Source: Shouchella lonarensis (lineage in GTDB: Bacteria > Bacillota > Bacilli > Bacillales > Bacillaceae_D). From it: a DNA stretch of 64,000 nt. The DNA lies in contig NZ_FMYM01000004.1 of the NCBI RefSeq assembly GCF_900096965.1, positions 62,001-126,000 on the forward strand. Direction: 5' to 3'. A program made the position numbers and the translations under genes. The notes below the pieces were generated by a model. It was not told where the DNA came from. It saw only the letters and a program-made list of their open reading frames with translations, and did no database searches. Below are positions 24,501 to 32,715 of this stretch, piece by piece. Position 1 is the stretch's first letter; every line of letters begins with the position of its first letter.

Positions 24501-26064
24501 CAATGAAAAAGATCAAATGCGGCGAGAATCGGATTTTTTTATTTTTATTCCTGTCTTCTTGCCTAGAAAGGTGCCGCTCACGAATAGCTTGATAGAGTGG
24601 TTTTAACAACTGCTCACTTGCTTTTTCATTGTAAATAAATCCTTTTGCGTGGGTACTAGGCAACGTGAAGTGCGGCAACCAACTCATCCAGTCCCACTCT
24701 CTTCGTCTCTCTTCATCTAACACCGCAACGAACCTTACATCATGGTAACTATGGAAAAATGCTAGCTGACCAATCATTTGTGCAACTTCTTGTTGCACGG
24801 TCTCTGGTTTTCCTACAAATCCATAAGCGCCACTTTTTACGCTTAAACGTAACGGCGCATCTTTTAACTCATTGTACGCTTTTCTTAACTTCTCCGAGTC
24901 TTCAAGCAGTGCATCCCGGTCACGCTCTGACATTTCGTCTCCTGGATTACTCAAAGTAAAGCTCACTGGCACCGACGAGCGTCCAACCCGTACTTCAAGA
25001 AAGTCCTCGTGCTCCATCGTCTTTTCCCAAACGCGATGACTCACGCGGGCCGTTTGGTACTTCATTTGTTTGAAAGTAGGTAAATGGTAGGTGAGCGCAT
25101 GCTTTTGTTCTTCGAGGAGCTTTTGTAGTTCATCCCTTTTTTCCTCTAAATATTCGGTATAACGTCTTTGTCGCTTCTCTTCTTTTTCTCTCCGTATTCT
25201 TTTTTCTCTAAAAAACCATGCTACCCCAACAATGGCGGTCGCTAACATCATCGGGATGATCATTAACATAAACCATCCGCGTGGGATGAAAAAGGCAAAA
25301 GCCCCCATAAATAAAATAATAAACAGTGGCGGCAACAAAATCATCCAGAGGGGGCGTTGGTGGTCGTCCTGTTCTTCACTCGGCATCGAAAATCCTACTT
25401 CGTCGTCCGGTTCACGGTAAATGATTCGCGGTGTCCGTCGATACATCGGGTATTTTTCTTGCATGAGCGATGTCGGCAATGCCATTTGTGATAAGCTCGT
25501 TTCATACGGTTCTGTACTTGTAATCGTCAATACGTCGTCTTCAATAATTGAAAAGGATAGGCGACCAATCAACAACACATCGCCGGTTTCTAACGGTGTA
25601 GGTGCCACGACCTTTGTTCCATTTAAATAAATTTGGTCACCCAACGTTGGATGAAACACCCATTGGTCATTTTTTCGAAGCAACATGCACGATGTTTGCG
25701 CTGTTTCTGGTAACACCACATCTGCTTGTGCATCATTTGAGATTGAGACTGTCCGGTCACCGCCAAGAAAGTACTTTTTCAATGTCGGCTGTTCGTTCGT
25801 GAATAAGAAAGTCATTGTTTTTGTTCCAACTTCTATTTCACATTTTCTATCCGGTTGTAATAGACGGCACCACTTTTGCTCGAATGTAAGTACACACCGC
25901 CCATCCTTATGTTGATGTGCTTCCAGCTCTGTTTCTAAATCATCAATCCGCGTTTCGGCATGCTTCCCCGCCCCAATGACAGATGGACGACCACGAAGCG
26001 CCACTTTTTGCACATGGTCATCATAAAACAACCATAGCGTTGGAGACGCTTTGTCCTTGATCAT
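21580..26064 (-). CDS. essC: T7SSb motor ATPase EssC/YukBA
   Basis: A 1494-residue membrane ATPase. Order: two N-terminal FHA-like domains (1-190), two membrane helices (about 230-285), then three FtsK/SpoIIIE-type P-loop modules. Walker A sites are GTTGSGKS near 683, GAGGFGKS near 1008 and GEPQRGKS near 1291. The first module also has LLIDYKGGG and LFIISDEFAEL. It drives export of WXG100 and LXG substrates. The start overlaps the essB stop (ATGA). The full length and intact motifs suggest a working system. Confidence 0.95.
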   Translation of the reverse strand: MIKDKASPTLWLFYDDHVQKVALRGRPSVIGAGKHAETRIDDLETELEAHQHKDGRCVLTFEQKWCRLLQPDRKCEIEVGTKTMTFLFTNEQPTLKKYFLGGDRTVSISNDAQADVVLPETAQTSCMLLRKNDQWVFHPTLGDQIYLNGTKVVAPTPLETGDVLLIGRLSFSIIEDDVLTITSTEPYETSLSQMALPTSLMQEKYPMYRRTPRIIYREPDDEVGFSMPSEEQDDHQRPLWMILLPPLFIILFMGAFAFFIPRGWFMLMIIPMMLATAIVGVAWFFREKRIRREKEEKRQRRYTEYLEEKRDELQKLLEEQKHALTYHLPTFKQMKYQTARVSHRVWEKTMEHEDFLEVRVGRSSVPVSFTLSNPGDEMSERDRDALLEDSEKLRKAYNELKDAPLRLSVKSGAYGFVGKPETVQQEVAQMIGQLAFFHSYHDVRFVAVLDEERRREWDWMSWLPHFTLPSTHAKGFIYNEKASEQLLKPLYQAIRERHLSRQEDRNKNKKIRFSPHLIFFIENRALISEHAIMEYLEGKDQELGFSVIFLSDVAENLSEHVHTIVKVINKNEGEIVIREGEAEHKRFRFDEHEEVTNEPFARMLASLNHQRGMIRSIPDMVSFMELFEGAARVEDLAIQTRWERNDSSKSLATPVGFKAKGEIIELNAHEKAHGPHGLLAGTTGSGKSEFLQTYILSLAVNYHPHEVAFLLIDYKGGGMAQPFENMPHLLGVITNIEDSENFSLRALASIKSELHKRQRLFDQHKVNHIHNYMNLYNKGEATEPMPHLFIISDEFAELKAEEPDFIKELISAARIGRSLGVHLLLATQKPSGVVDDQIWSNSRFKVALKVQDASDSREVLKNDDAADIKETGRGYLQVGNNEQYDLFQSGWSGAEYLRATHQGEEDVSYVTDLGLVLVSSVNTDEAGEKNVTEIEAVVTEIASVTEAMQITPAKSPWLEPLEERMSRPVVSEGEKKFPLGLVDDPEYQRQFPIYYEWGKSGNVMIYGAGGFGKSMTLMTLLMSMADATSPEQAHYYILDFGNGALLPLRQLAHTGDYIKVDEARKIEKLMDLMRSEIDRRNELFLEKEVSNIAMYNEMSDESLPSIFLVIDNFDIILEEFEDYIAPLIQFARDGQSRGVYLFATASGSTAIRAAILNNMQTKICHYMLDDTDLTNFVGKPPFVVEQIPGRMIVRKEKNWFAQAYLPAEGKNDYEVLENVKEHIQALNKKYDGLTLPEEIAMLPTRLTLVDFQKRVPTKEANRIPIGLNEDTVKPVYVSQNAGAHLLVVGEPQRGKSNVLKLLLTSYVETDVEKIVLFDGYDRPLACFSGHEKTEYISTSDQLERTIEELESLLKTRADSYQQALDRGEQMPSFRPFLFAVDHFVLFQEMLQEKAYLDLEGKFLTMMKTAGHLGFHLIAAANNKEIAYGGSALVSELKEVRQHIFVMRLADQDMVTTAFRSSEKLEPTFGYHMINGTATKIKIPEVLKEEEPMYV

Positions 26065-27386
26065 TCAGCATCCCCTCCGTCTTCCTTATCCTTTTCTTCT
26101 TTTTCTTTATTTTTCTCTTCTTCCTCATTCTTCTCAGCATCTTCCACGGCTGGTTCATCTTGTACCTGTTTATCTTGTGCTTGTCCGTCTTTTTCCTCTG
26201 TAGAAGCAGGATACGACTCATACATTTTCTTCAGCTCTTCGGAATAGCTTTTGATACTGTCATCAATTTCTTTTAGCAATGCTTCACGTTCTGCATGTGA
26301 TAAACTTTTATCTCTTTCCACTTCTCTACGATACTTGCTGTTGGCATACACAACCCATTCTTGTTGCTGCAAGCCACGAGCGATCTCTACAGCCTCTTTG
26401 TTATTGCCTCGGCCAATCGCAATCCAGTAATCATAATAAATATCCCCTACCTTTGGGGTGATTGATTCACGAATGTTCTCTAAGCGATCTTCAGCTAAAT
26501 TTTCTATTGCAATATAGGATTGCGCCAATTGATATTTGACCGAACGTGGCATGTCATCTGCATGAAAAGACTCTAGTACATCAACCACTGTGCTGTAGTC
26601 ATTGTTAAAATAGGCCATCGAACTTTCCTGAAACGCTTGTTGCTTAGGGTTTTCAACTTGCAGAATATAAACGGCAAAAAAGATTAACGGCACAAGCAAC
26701 GCAGATACACCGATGAGCGCCCACTTTTGTACGCGCCATCTTTTATGTGATACTTTATGTAACGTTTTTTCTTCTTCTTCATGTTGCTTAATCCACGCTT
26801 GTATGAGTTCTTGTAAACCTTCTATGGTTTCTTCCTTGATGAGCGCTTCTGCACGTTTGCTCAATTTGAGTGTGTCACGATAATTTAGGTATTCATTAAA
26901 ATGATGGGCCCCGTCAACCAATACGAGTAAGGTTGTTCTTAATTCGACAAACAATTTGTTTATATCTTTTTCATAAATAGGGAGGCTATCTCTGACACCA
27001 TAATGTATAAATGTGACACCAAGCCCTTTATCTACTAATATATTCTCTGGTGAAACCATTAGATGAAGTCGGTCGTGTTCATGCTGTGCCACTTTGTGGA
27101 TCACATTATTTGCAATTAATAGTCGCGCATACGCATCTTTTTCCTTAAAGATTTTGTATCGGTCAAGCGGCACTTTCGGTTTTACAATGACTTGCAATTC
27201 GTCTTCGTGTGGTTGTAACTCGCGTTCGACAAACGCATCGCAGCTATCTAATATACCGGCTTCAAGCACATCCGTTAACTTCACTTCTGCCTTTTGAAAT
27301 GCGACAGTATACGTATCCTCTTCCCTGTCATACCTTAGTTGCGCGCCTGTCTGTTCTTCTAAGTAAAATTTTTTTCTTTCTGACAC
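26061..27386 (-). CDS. essB: T7SSb component EssB/YukC
   Basis: A 441-residue membrane protein. An N-terminal pseudokinase-like cytoplasmic domain (1-215) is followed by one membrane helix (about 225-245, WALIGVSALLVPLIFFAVYIL shortened here to its core) and an extracellular helical domain, ending in a long Glu/Lys-rich tail (repeated EEEKNKEKEE). EssB connects EssC with the rest of the channel. GTG start after GGAAG. The charged tail is long for the family. Confidence 0.92.
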   Translation of the reverse strand: MSERKKFYLEEQTGAQLRYDREEDTYTVAFQKAEVKLTDVLEAGILDSCDAFVERELQPHEDELQVIVKPKVPLDRYKIFKEKDAYARLLIANNVIHKVAQHEHDRLHLMVSPENILVDKGLGVTFIHYGVRDSLPIYEKDINKLFVELRTTLLVLVDGAHHFNEYLNYRDTLKLSKRAEALIKEETIEGLQELIQAWIKQHEEEEKTLHKVSHKRWRVQKWALIGVSALLVPLIFFAVYILQVENPKQQAFQESSMAYFNNDYSTVVDVLESFHADDMPRSVKYQLAQSYIAIENLAEDRLENIRESITPKVGDIYYDYWIAIGRGNNKEAVEIARGLQQQEWVVYANSKYRREVERDKSLSHAEREALLKEIDDSIKSYSEELKKMYESYPASTEEKDGQAQDKQVQDEPAVEDAEKNEEEEKNKEKEEKDKEDGGDAE

Positions 27387-27404
27387 GTCTCCAACTTCCT
27401 TTCC

Positions 27405-27644
27405 CTACAATATGACCAAATGATCACCATTTGTTACGCCGTGATCCGCAAGCACTTGATCTCCTCCGATGACCTGAGACTTATTTTTTACCCTTATCCA
27501 TCTTCCCTCGCGGCACGTCGCCGTTAATCCTTCTACCTCCCAGACAATATCGACAAACTTTGTTGCGGTATATTGGTCAGAAAGGCGTAAGTTGATTTGC
27601 TTTTCTGTGTAGTTATTCAAATCAACTGTCACTTGAATGTACAC
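27405..27644 (-). CDS. esaB: T7SSb ubiquitin-like EsaB/YukD
   Basis: A 79-residue ubiquitin-like protein (YIQVTVDLNNYTEKQINLRL at the start, GDQVLADHGVTNGDHLVIL at the end). It matches YukD in size and gene position between esxA and essB. It is needed for secretion and docks on the pseudokinase domain in related systems. GTG start with AAGGTGG seven bases before. Confidence 0.9.
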   Translation of the reverse strand: MYIQVTVDLNNYTEKQINLRLSDQYTATKFVDIVWEVEGLTATCREGRWIRVKNKSQVIGGDQVLADHGVTNGDHLVIL

Positions 27645-27668
27645 GCTTCAACCACCTTCCTCAAAGGA

Positions 27669-27700
27669 AAGCGCAACCACATATTTTTGCGATTGCGCTT
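27669..27700 (-). terminator. Hairpin between esxA and esaB
   Basis: AAGCGCAA / TTGCGCTT stem with a 16-base loop. A partial terminator here would keep EsxA far more abundant than the machinery proteins. Confidence 0.55.
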
Positions 27701-27706
27701 AGCAGA

Positions 27707-28000
27707 TTAGTAACCTATTTGTCCACGAACGCGCTCGTCGTGTTCTTGCATTTCTTGAGCAATTTTTCTTGTTTGACCTGCAATTTGATTTAACAACTCC
27801 GCAGTCTTTTCAAGATATTGCTTTTTGTCTTGCCATTGCAATACAAACCCGTCTGACGCTTCACCTTTCCAGCTTGACTGTAATGCTTGCAAGCGCTTCG
27901 TGATTTGAGCTGACTCTGTCCGTAGACGCTCCGCGCTATTATCAAACGCAGTCGCTTCTGATTTTAATTCCTCAAATGTTATAGTAACTTGTCCTGCCAT
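27707..28000 (-). CDS. esxA: WXG100 protein EsxA/YukE
   Basis: A 97-residue WXG100 protein: W44-K45-G46 in the helical hairpin turn, and a C-terminal helix with QEMQEHDERVRGQIGY. It is the hallmark secreted substrate and structural partner of the T7SS. The start is the ATG at 27998-28000 after GGGGGG; five upstream in-frame codons overlap that site. First gene of the minus-strand operon, with a strong promoter. Confidence 0.95.
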   Translation of the reverse strand: MAGQVTITFEELKSEATAFDNSAERLRTESAQITKRLQALQSSWKGEASDGFVLQWQDKKQYLEKTAELLNQIAGQTRKIAQEMQEHDERVRGQIGY

Positions 28001-28047
28001 CTTAAATCCCCCCATTTATGAAAACGTTGTAGTATCATACATTTTAA

Positions 28048-28077
28048 ATTATACATAACCAAAACACTGGTGGTCAA
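28048..28077 (-). promoter_or_regulatory. Sigma-A promoter of esxA operon
   Basis: Minus strand TTGACC (28072-28077), 18-bp spacer, TATAAT (28048-28053). Confidence 0.8.
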
Positions 28078-28191
28078 CCCCTTTTATTGTACAAATTACT
28101 GTTTTCATGTAAGAATTTCCTCTCTTGCCAACGCGCTTTGCGCCTTGCCGTCCATACATTCACACGGAACATCTGAAATTTACGATTTTCT

Positions 28192-28220
28192 TTGACATTT
28201 TTTTCTGTTAAACTTGTAAT
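28192..28220 (+). promoter_or_regulatory. Sigma-A promoter of esaA-essA
   Basis: TTGACA (28192-28197), 17-bp spacer, TGTAAT (28215-28220). It diverges from the esxA promoter across about 115 bp. Confidence 0.75.
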
Positions 28221-28263
28221 TGGAACGCTATACCCAAATAAAAAAGAGGAGGATACATAGACC

Positions 28264-31254
28264 GTGAGGAACAAAAGGAACATCATTACTTTACTGATCG
28301 CAATTGCATTGATCATCGGCGCACCGCTCGTGTTTTTTAATTACATCGGTTCGGAACCAATGTTTCGGCCGAAAAATACGACAGATAAAATCGCCATTGT
28401 GAATGAAGACGATGGGTATAAAAAAAGTGAGGACTCAGAAACAACGAGACTAGGGGAAGATTTAATCCTGACCATTGATGATCAAGGTTCTGAGTATGAA
28501 TGGCCTGTCGTGAGTCGTTCAGAAGCACAACAAGGTTTAGAGGCAAAAGACTATGATGCCGTCATCTACATCCCTACTTCTTTTTCAAGTAGCCTAATGT
28601 CTTTTAAAGAGGCGATACCACAAGAAGCAAATATTCGTTACGAGATGCACCCTAACTTAAATGCGAAAAACCAAGAACGTGTACAAAAAGAACTTGAAGC
28701 TGCACAGCAACGACTAAACAGTCAAGTGTCAGCAATGTACTGGCGCTATGTGAGTAGCGAAGTTTTCGGCGTACAACAAAACTTTGACGAAGTACTAGAA
28801 AAAGAGAAAAAGTTCCTAGATGAAATTTATGGCTTCTACGCACCAAGCTCAAAAGAACTGACAGCAGAAATAGATAGACAGCGTGAACGCATTAACCTAC
28901 TATTTGTCAACTCAGGTGAGGCAACGAGTTTATCTGACGGTTCGAAAGCAGGCATTGAAGAAGCACAACAAATGTTTGAAAAGCTCACAGAGAACATTGA
29001 CGCGTATCTCAAGCATCAAGAGCAACTCACCACCACACTACTTAAGACAGACAGTGAAAATGATGTCCTCATCAACAAATCTGCGACTGAGTTTCAGTCA
29101 TTGTTACAAGAAGGAAAGGAAAATGTACGCCAAGGACAAACACCTTTCCAACCTCGATTAGATAACACTGGGAATGATGTCTTGGCGTATTTCCAACTCT
29201 GGGATCAGAACACAACTAACTTTGGACAGAACATGAATGACTTCGGTAGAAGATCAGAAACCCAGTTTATGCAGATCGATGAAGAGGTCGATCAACTAAC
29301 CAACTATGGTTACAACGCCATTGAAATGTATAATCGGAACGTCAATTCTGTTAATTTTGTCTCAGCACGTACCGAAGTGAAAGCGCTTCGGGAACAACTT
29401 ACTGAGGGTTCTGGTGGCAACGAGTTAGAACCTCCTGGGAGACCGGAAGGTGAACTGGAAGGGCTAAGTGAAGATTTCCTAAGTGAAGCCAAGTCTTATG
29501 TCAACAATTTAAAACAGTTGCTTGTCACATTAAAGCCTGAAGAGAAAGTCGATCCTGATCCCCCACCGACTGATCCTGTCCCACCTCCAGTTGATGAGGA
29601 TGAATCAGAATCAGAGACAAAATCAAGTGAAGAGGATCCGCCGGAAGCAAGCGATCCAGCGAAAGATGATCAAACAGATCAGACAGAAGACACAAGCACA
29701 CCTAAAGAAGCGTGGCAAAAAGCGACAGACTTGTTACGTGACTTAGAAACAGAACTAAATGAACGTCGCACAAATATTGACGAACATAGTAAAGTCATCA
29801 CCGAGTTTTACGAGTATATTGAACAACTCTTAAGTCACATTGCTATACTTGAGGCACATGCCGGACAAGATGGACGTACACTTATAGAAGAGATTACGCA
29901 ACTTGAGAAATGGATTGTCGCAAGAGACCCACATAAAATGATCTCTCCTTTACCCATTGATCAACCAATAGAGAGTCGTGATATACGTGCCTTGACACAA
30001 TATTATGGTTCACTTACTCGCCTTGCGCTCTGGTTAGATTTGTATTTGTCAGATGAGGTCAATGACGAGAAAGCGAATGCGAGCGTTGAAAGATATTTAA
30101 AGGCAGAAGAATTAAGAGACAGACTTACGAGATCAAAAGAAAACGTCTCGTCCTTTATGGAGCGCGCCCAAGAAATTGAGCAAATGAAGAAATTCTCTCA
30201 AGAAGCACAAACTGAATTTGATCAGTTTGTGACAGACACAACTGACGTCCTTGGAACGCTTGAAAAAGACATTGCCGAGCAACAACAATTTGTTCTTACA
30301 GAACTTAACAACACCTTGGAAAAGGCAAATAAAGTGAACGACCAATTACAAAACGGGCGTTTGACGCTAGAAGTCGAGCCAGGACCAATTGAAGGGTTAG
30401 ACGGCACTTTAGTACAAACGAACCAACAATCATCATTGAGTGAAGTTGAGCAACTTAGACATTCTGTCAAGTCTCTAGGAGAACACCAAGACGATTTAAT
30501 CGGTTCAACTGAAGATATGTTTACGCAAGTGTCTAGTGTCCAAAGCAAGTCAGATGATTTAAATGACCGCTGGAAAAACAGTGTCGGTACAACAAATCTC
30601 GTATACGACGACATGAACGACATTCTTAACAACGCGATCAACGGTGGACACCATAACGATTACGTGTATAAATATTTGTCAAACCCAGTTCATGTTGCAG
30701 GTGAACAAGTAGAAGGGCCGACAGAAACCGTCACACCACCTGTCGTCATGCTCGTTATTGTATTAATCGTCAGCTTGCTCATAGGCTATTTGGCACACCA
30801 CTTTGGTTACCTGCCTGTGGCAGCGCATCTATCACTATACGCAATCCTGTCTATCATCACAGGTCTTGTCATCAGCATGTACGGGCTAAACATTTACAAA
30901 ATGAATGACATGCAAACAATCCAGTGGACTATAGTTACAGTTCTGCTTATGCTTGCGACCTCTGGTGTTGTGCGTTTGCTTCTAATGATTGGACCATGGA
31001 TGGGTTGGCTAGGGAGTGTCTTGATTACCTTTGTGTTTGTGAGTCCATTGCTTGATACGGCACTGCCGAATTTCCATACACAAAATCCAATTGCGGAACT
31101 GTATTTGTCTATTCAGCACAGCACTCAGTCCTTGTTTGTTCCAGGTGTACTCGTATTATCTACGGTGACATTGCTTGCGGTGATGATACCAATTGTTCAA
31201 CACATCAAGGCAAACAAGCTCACACGTAGCGAGGAAGAAGATCATGACATGTAA
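28264..31254 (+). CDS. esaA: T7SSb membrane protein EsaA/YueB
   Basis: A 996-residue membrane protein: one N-terminal helix (about 7-28), a very long extracellular helical region with a Pro/Glu/Ser-rich linker near 430-490 (PDPPPTDPVPPPVDE), and a C-terminal cluster of about five helices (820-980). EsaA forms a surface-exposed stalk of the secretion channel. In Bacillus subtilis its homologue YueB is the irreversible receptor of phage SPP1. GTG start after GGAGGA. Here it is divergent from esxA rather than downstream of essC. Confidence 0.9.
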   Translation: MRNKRNIITLLIAIALIIGAPLVFFNYIGSEPMFRPKNTTDKIAIVNEDDGYKKSEDSETTRLGEDLILTIDDQGSEYEWPVVSRSEAQQGLEAKDYDAVIYIPTSFSSSLMSFKEAIPQEANIRYEMHPNLNAKNQERVQKELEAAQQRLNSQVSAMYWRYVSSEVFGVQQNFDEVLEKEKKFLDEIYGFYAPSSKELTAEIDRQRERINLLFVNSGEATSLSDGSKAGIEEAQQMFEKLTENIDAYLKHQEQLTTTLLKTDSENDVLINKSATEFQSLLQEGKENVRQGQTPFQPRLDNTGNDVLAYFQLWDQNTTNFGQNMNDFGRRSETQFMQIDEEVDQLTNYGYNAIEMYNRNVNSVNFVSARTEVKALREQLTEGSGGNELEPPGRPEGELEGLSEDFLSEAKSYVNNLKQLLVTLKPEEKVDPDPPPTDPVPPPVDEDESESETKSSEEDPPEASDPAKDDQTDQTEDTSTPKEAWQKATDLLRDLETELNERRTNIDEHSKVITEFYEYIEQLLSHIAILEAHAGQDGRTLIEEITQLEKWIVARDPHKMISPLPIDQPIESRDIRALTQYYGSLTRLALWLDLYLSDEVNDEKANASVERYLKAEELRDRLTRSKENVSSFMERAQEIEQMKKFSQEAQTEFDQFVTDTTDVLGTLEKDIAEQQQFVLTELNNTLEKANKVNDQLQNGRLTLEVEPGPIEGLDGTLVQTNQQSSLSEVEQLRHSVKSLGEHQDDLIGSTEDMFTQVSSVQSKSDDLNDRWKNSVGTTNLVYDDMNDILNNAINGGHHNDYVYKYLSNPVHVAGEQVEGPTETVTPPVVMLVIVLIVSLLIGYLAHHFGYLPVAAHLSLYAILSIITGLVISMYGLNIYKMNDMQTIQWTIVTVLLMLATSGVVRLLLMIGPWMGWLGSVLITFVFVSPLLDTALPNFHTQNPIAELYLSIQHSTQSLFVPGVLVLSTVTLLAVMIPIVQHIKANKLTRSEEEDHDM

Positions 31255-31705
31255 ACGACTGCTTATTGCTTGTAGTAGTGTCAGCATCCTACTGATGATC
31301 TTCTCCCCTACCTCCCTTGCAGAGGAATCCCGTACCGATCCAGCACAATATCGGGAGCACAATGTAGAGTTAGACGCGAATAGAAATTTTAAAAAAGCCG
31401 AGAGAGAAGAAGTGGAGATCACGGAAGAAGTGGATCAATTACAGTTTACTGATCCACGCGGGGAACTTTACCAGGAAGTTGTCGATGCCGTATCTTTATC
31501 ATTAGAAGAAAGCCCGTTCTCGACAACGCAAGTAGTCAGTGAGATGCATCTCTTCCAAGAAGTTAACGCTCTTTCTGAAGAAGTATCCGCCGAGAACGGT
31601 ACCGCTACAAGTTGGTTTGTATGGGCTTTAGGTGGGATGGTTGTTGCCCTGCTTGTGTTCTTGTTTGGGTACGTCATTCCAAAGTGGTTTATTCCTGCAA
31701 AATAG
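31244..31705 (+). CDS. essA: T7SSb component EssA/YueC
   Basis: A 153-residue protein with an N-terminal signal-like segment (LLIACSSVSILLMIFSPTSLA), a charged middle and one C-terminal membrane helix (about 126-147) ending in KWFIPAK, as in EssA. The start at 31244 overlaps the end of esaA by 11 bases, with GAGG nine bases upstream. A terminator follows. Needed for assembly of the machine in Staphylococcus and Bacillus. Confidence 0.85.
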   Translation: MTCKRLLIACSSVSILLMIFSPTSLAEESRTDPAQYREHNVELDANRNFKKAEREEVEITEEVDQLQFTDPRGELYQEVVDAVSLSLEESPFSTTQVVSEMHLFQEVNALSEEVSAENGTATSWFVWALGGMVVALLVFLFGYVIPKWFIPAK

Positions 31706-31713
31706 CAAAATAG

Positions 31714-31757
31714 ATCCCCATTTGCTCACTCATGAAAGTGACCAAATGGGGATTTCT
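31714..31757 (+). terminator. Terminator of esaA-essA
   Basis: ATCCCCATTTG / CAAATGGGGAT hairpin followed by TTCT. Confidence 0.75.
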
Positions 31758-31831
31758 CCATAGTTTGGCGAATCAATCCTCAAGACGTCTCAAGTGAATG
31801 TTGAAAGGCACGCTTAGGCGATGGGATTTCT

Positions 31832-32179
31832 TCATTGAAGCAGACTGATTTTTTCGGATGTAAGCGTCATATCCGACTGCACCCTTCTTAACGCTTCATC
31901 TATCTTCCTTTTCTTATCCTCCACTTGCCTTTTTAGCCCTCCGTAGGCATCTTTCATGCCTTCTTCAAAACGATCAGCCTTGTGTCCTCTACAATGGTTA
32001 GGATCCATGCTGATTTGTTGCATAACATTGACTTCATAGTCAGACAACAGTTTGTCTAGCGTCCTGCTTGCTTCTTCTAATCTTCCCTCTTTTTCCCCCA
32101 GAGCGGCAAGTTCCTTGTTTAAGTCGGCAACCTCTCGCGCTTTATGCTGAAGTTCTTCTCTCATGGCGTCCTCGTTCAT
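31832..32179 (-). CDS. DUF5082-like helical protein
   Basis: A 115-residue coiled-coil protein (REELQHKAREVADLNKELAA; RTLDKLLSDYEVNVMQQI) with a turn CRGHKADRF where WXG-type proteins have their Trp-x-Gly turn. It resembles YwqH/DUF5082 partners of LXG toxins but has no LXG gene beside it. The start is the ATG at 32177-32179 with GAGG eight bases upstream. It may be an orphan chaperone left by loss of an effector module. Confidence 0.5.
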   Translation of the reverse strand: MNEDAMREELQHKAREVADLNKELAALGEKEGRLEEASRTLDKLLSDYEVNVMQQISMDPNHCRGHKADRFEEGMKDAYGGLKRQVEDKKRKIDEALRRVQSDMTLTSEKISLLQ

Positions 32180-32296
32180 ATCATTATCCTCTCCCTTGAC
32201 GCATGTATACATTGCGTTAAAATCATTTATGTACATTTTAATAGCAACACGCTTAAGATGTCAAAGACAGCGCTTTATGTTGTACACTTACAATAA

Positions 32297-32515
32297 GATA
32301 GACAACTATATGGAGAAGATACCGTCACGACAGCAACCGTGGCTAATCATATTGGTCTGTTTAACGAAGCAACCACTTTATCTCAAAAAGCAATTGATGA
32401 TGAGGCATCATCTGTCGCTTGGCTCCCTTGGGCGCTAGGTAGTATTGTGACCGGACTCCTTGTGACATTGTTTGTATATATCTTGCCTAAAGGGTTTAGC
32501 CAGCCTGAACAATAA
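32297..32515 (+). pseudogene. Remnant of a second essA gene
   Basis: An open frame after a TAA encodes HIGLFNEATTLSQKAIDDEA followed by WLPWALGSIVTGLLVTLFVY and ILPKGF. It aligns with the EssA C-terminus (HLFQEVNALSEEV ... WFVWALGGMVVALLVFLFGY ... IPKWF). The N-terminal half is missing and there is no start codon. A plus-strand terminator follows, as for a gene end. Confidence 0.75.
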
Positions 32516-32523
32516 AATTTGCG

Positions 32524-32554
32524 AACCACCTGTCGTCCGTGGCAGGTGGTTTTC
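32524..32554 (+). terminator. Terminator after essA remnant
   Basis: AACCACCTG / CAGGTGGTT hairpin followed by TTC. Confidence 0.65.
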
Positions 32555-32593
32555 ATATTAAAAAACTGCCCCAAACGGAACAGCCGTTTTGCT

Positions 32594-32704
32594 TTAATTT
32601 GTCGTGACGGGAACTCCTCCTCCAGTCACCTGTACATCTCCACTAGTGCCCATTCCAACCGTTAAACATATTGCCATCACAACTACACACAAAACACGTT
32701 TCAT
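32594..32704 (-). CDS. aimP: AimP-like secreted peptide precursor B
   Basis: A 36-residue ORF 11 bases downstream of aimR-like B: MKRVLCVVVMAICLTVGMG, a signal-peptide-like start, then a short polar tail ending GGGVPVTTN. TAGGAGGG gives a strong ribosome site. Position, size and architecture match aimP A, but the C-terminus does not end in GA. The mature pheromone, if any, lies in the last 5-10 residues. Confidence 0.6.
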   Translation of the reverse strand: MKRVLCVVVMAICLTVGMGTSGDVQVTGGGVPVTTN

Positions 32705-32715
32705 CGACTTCCCTC

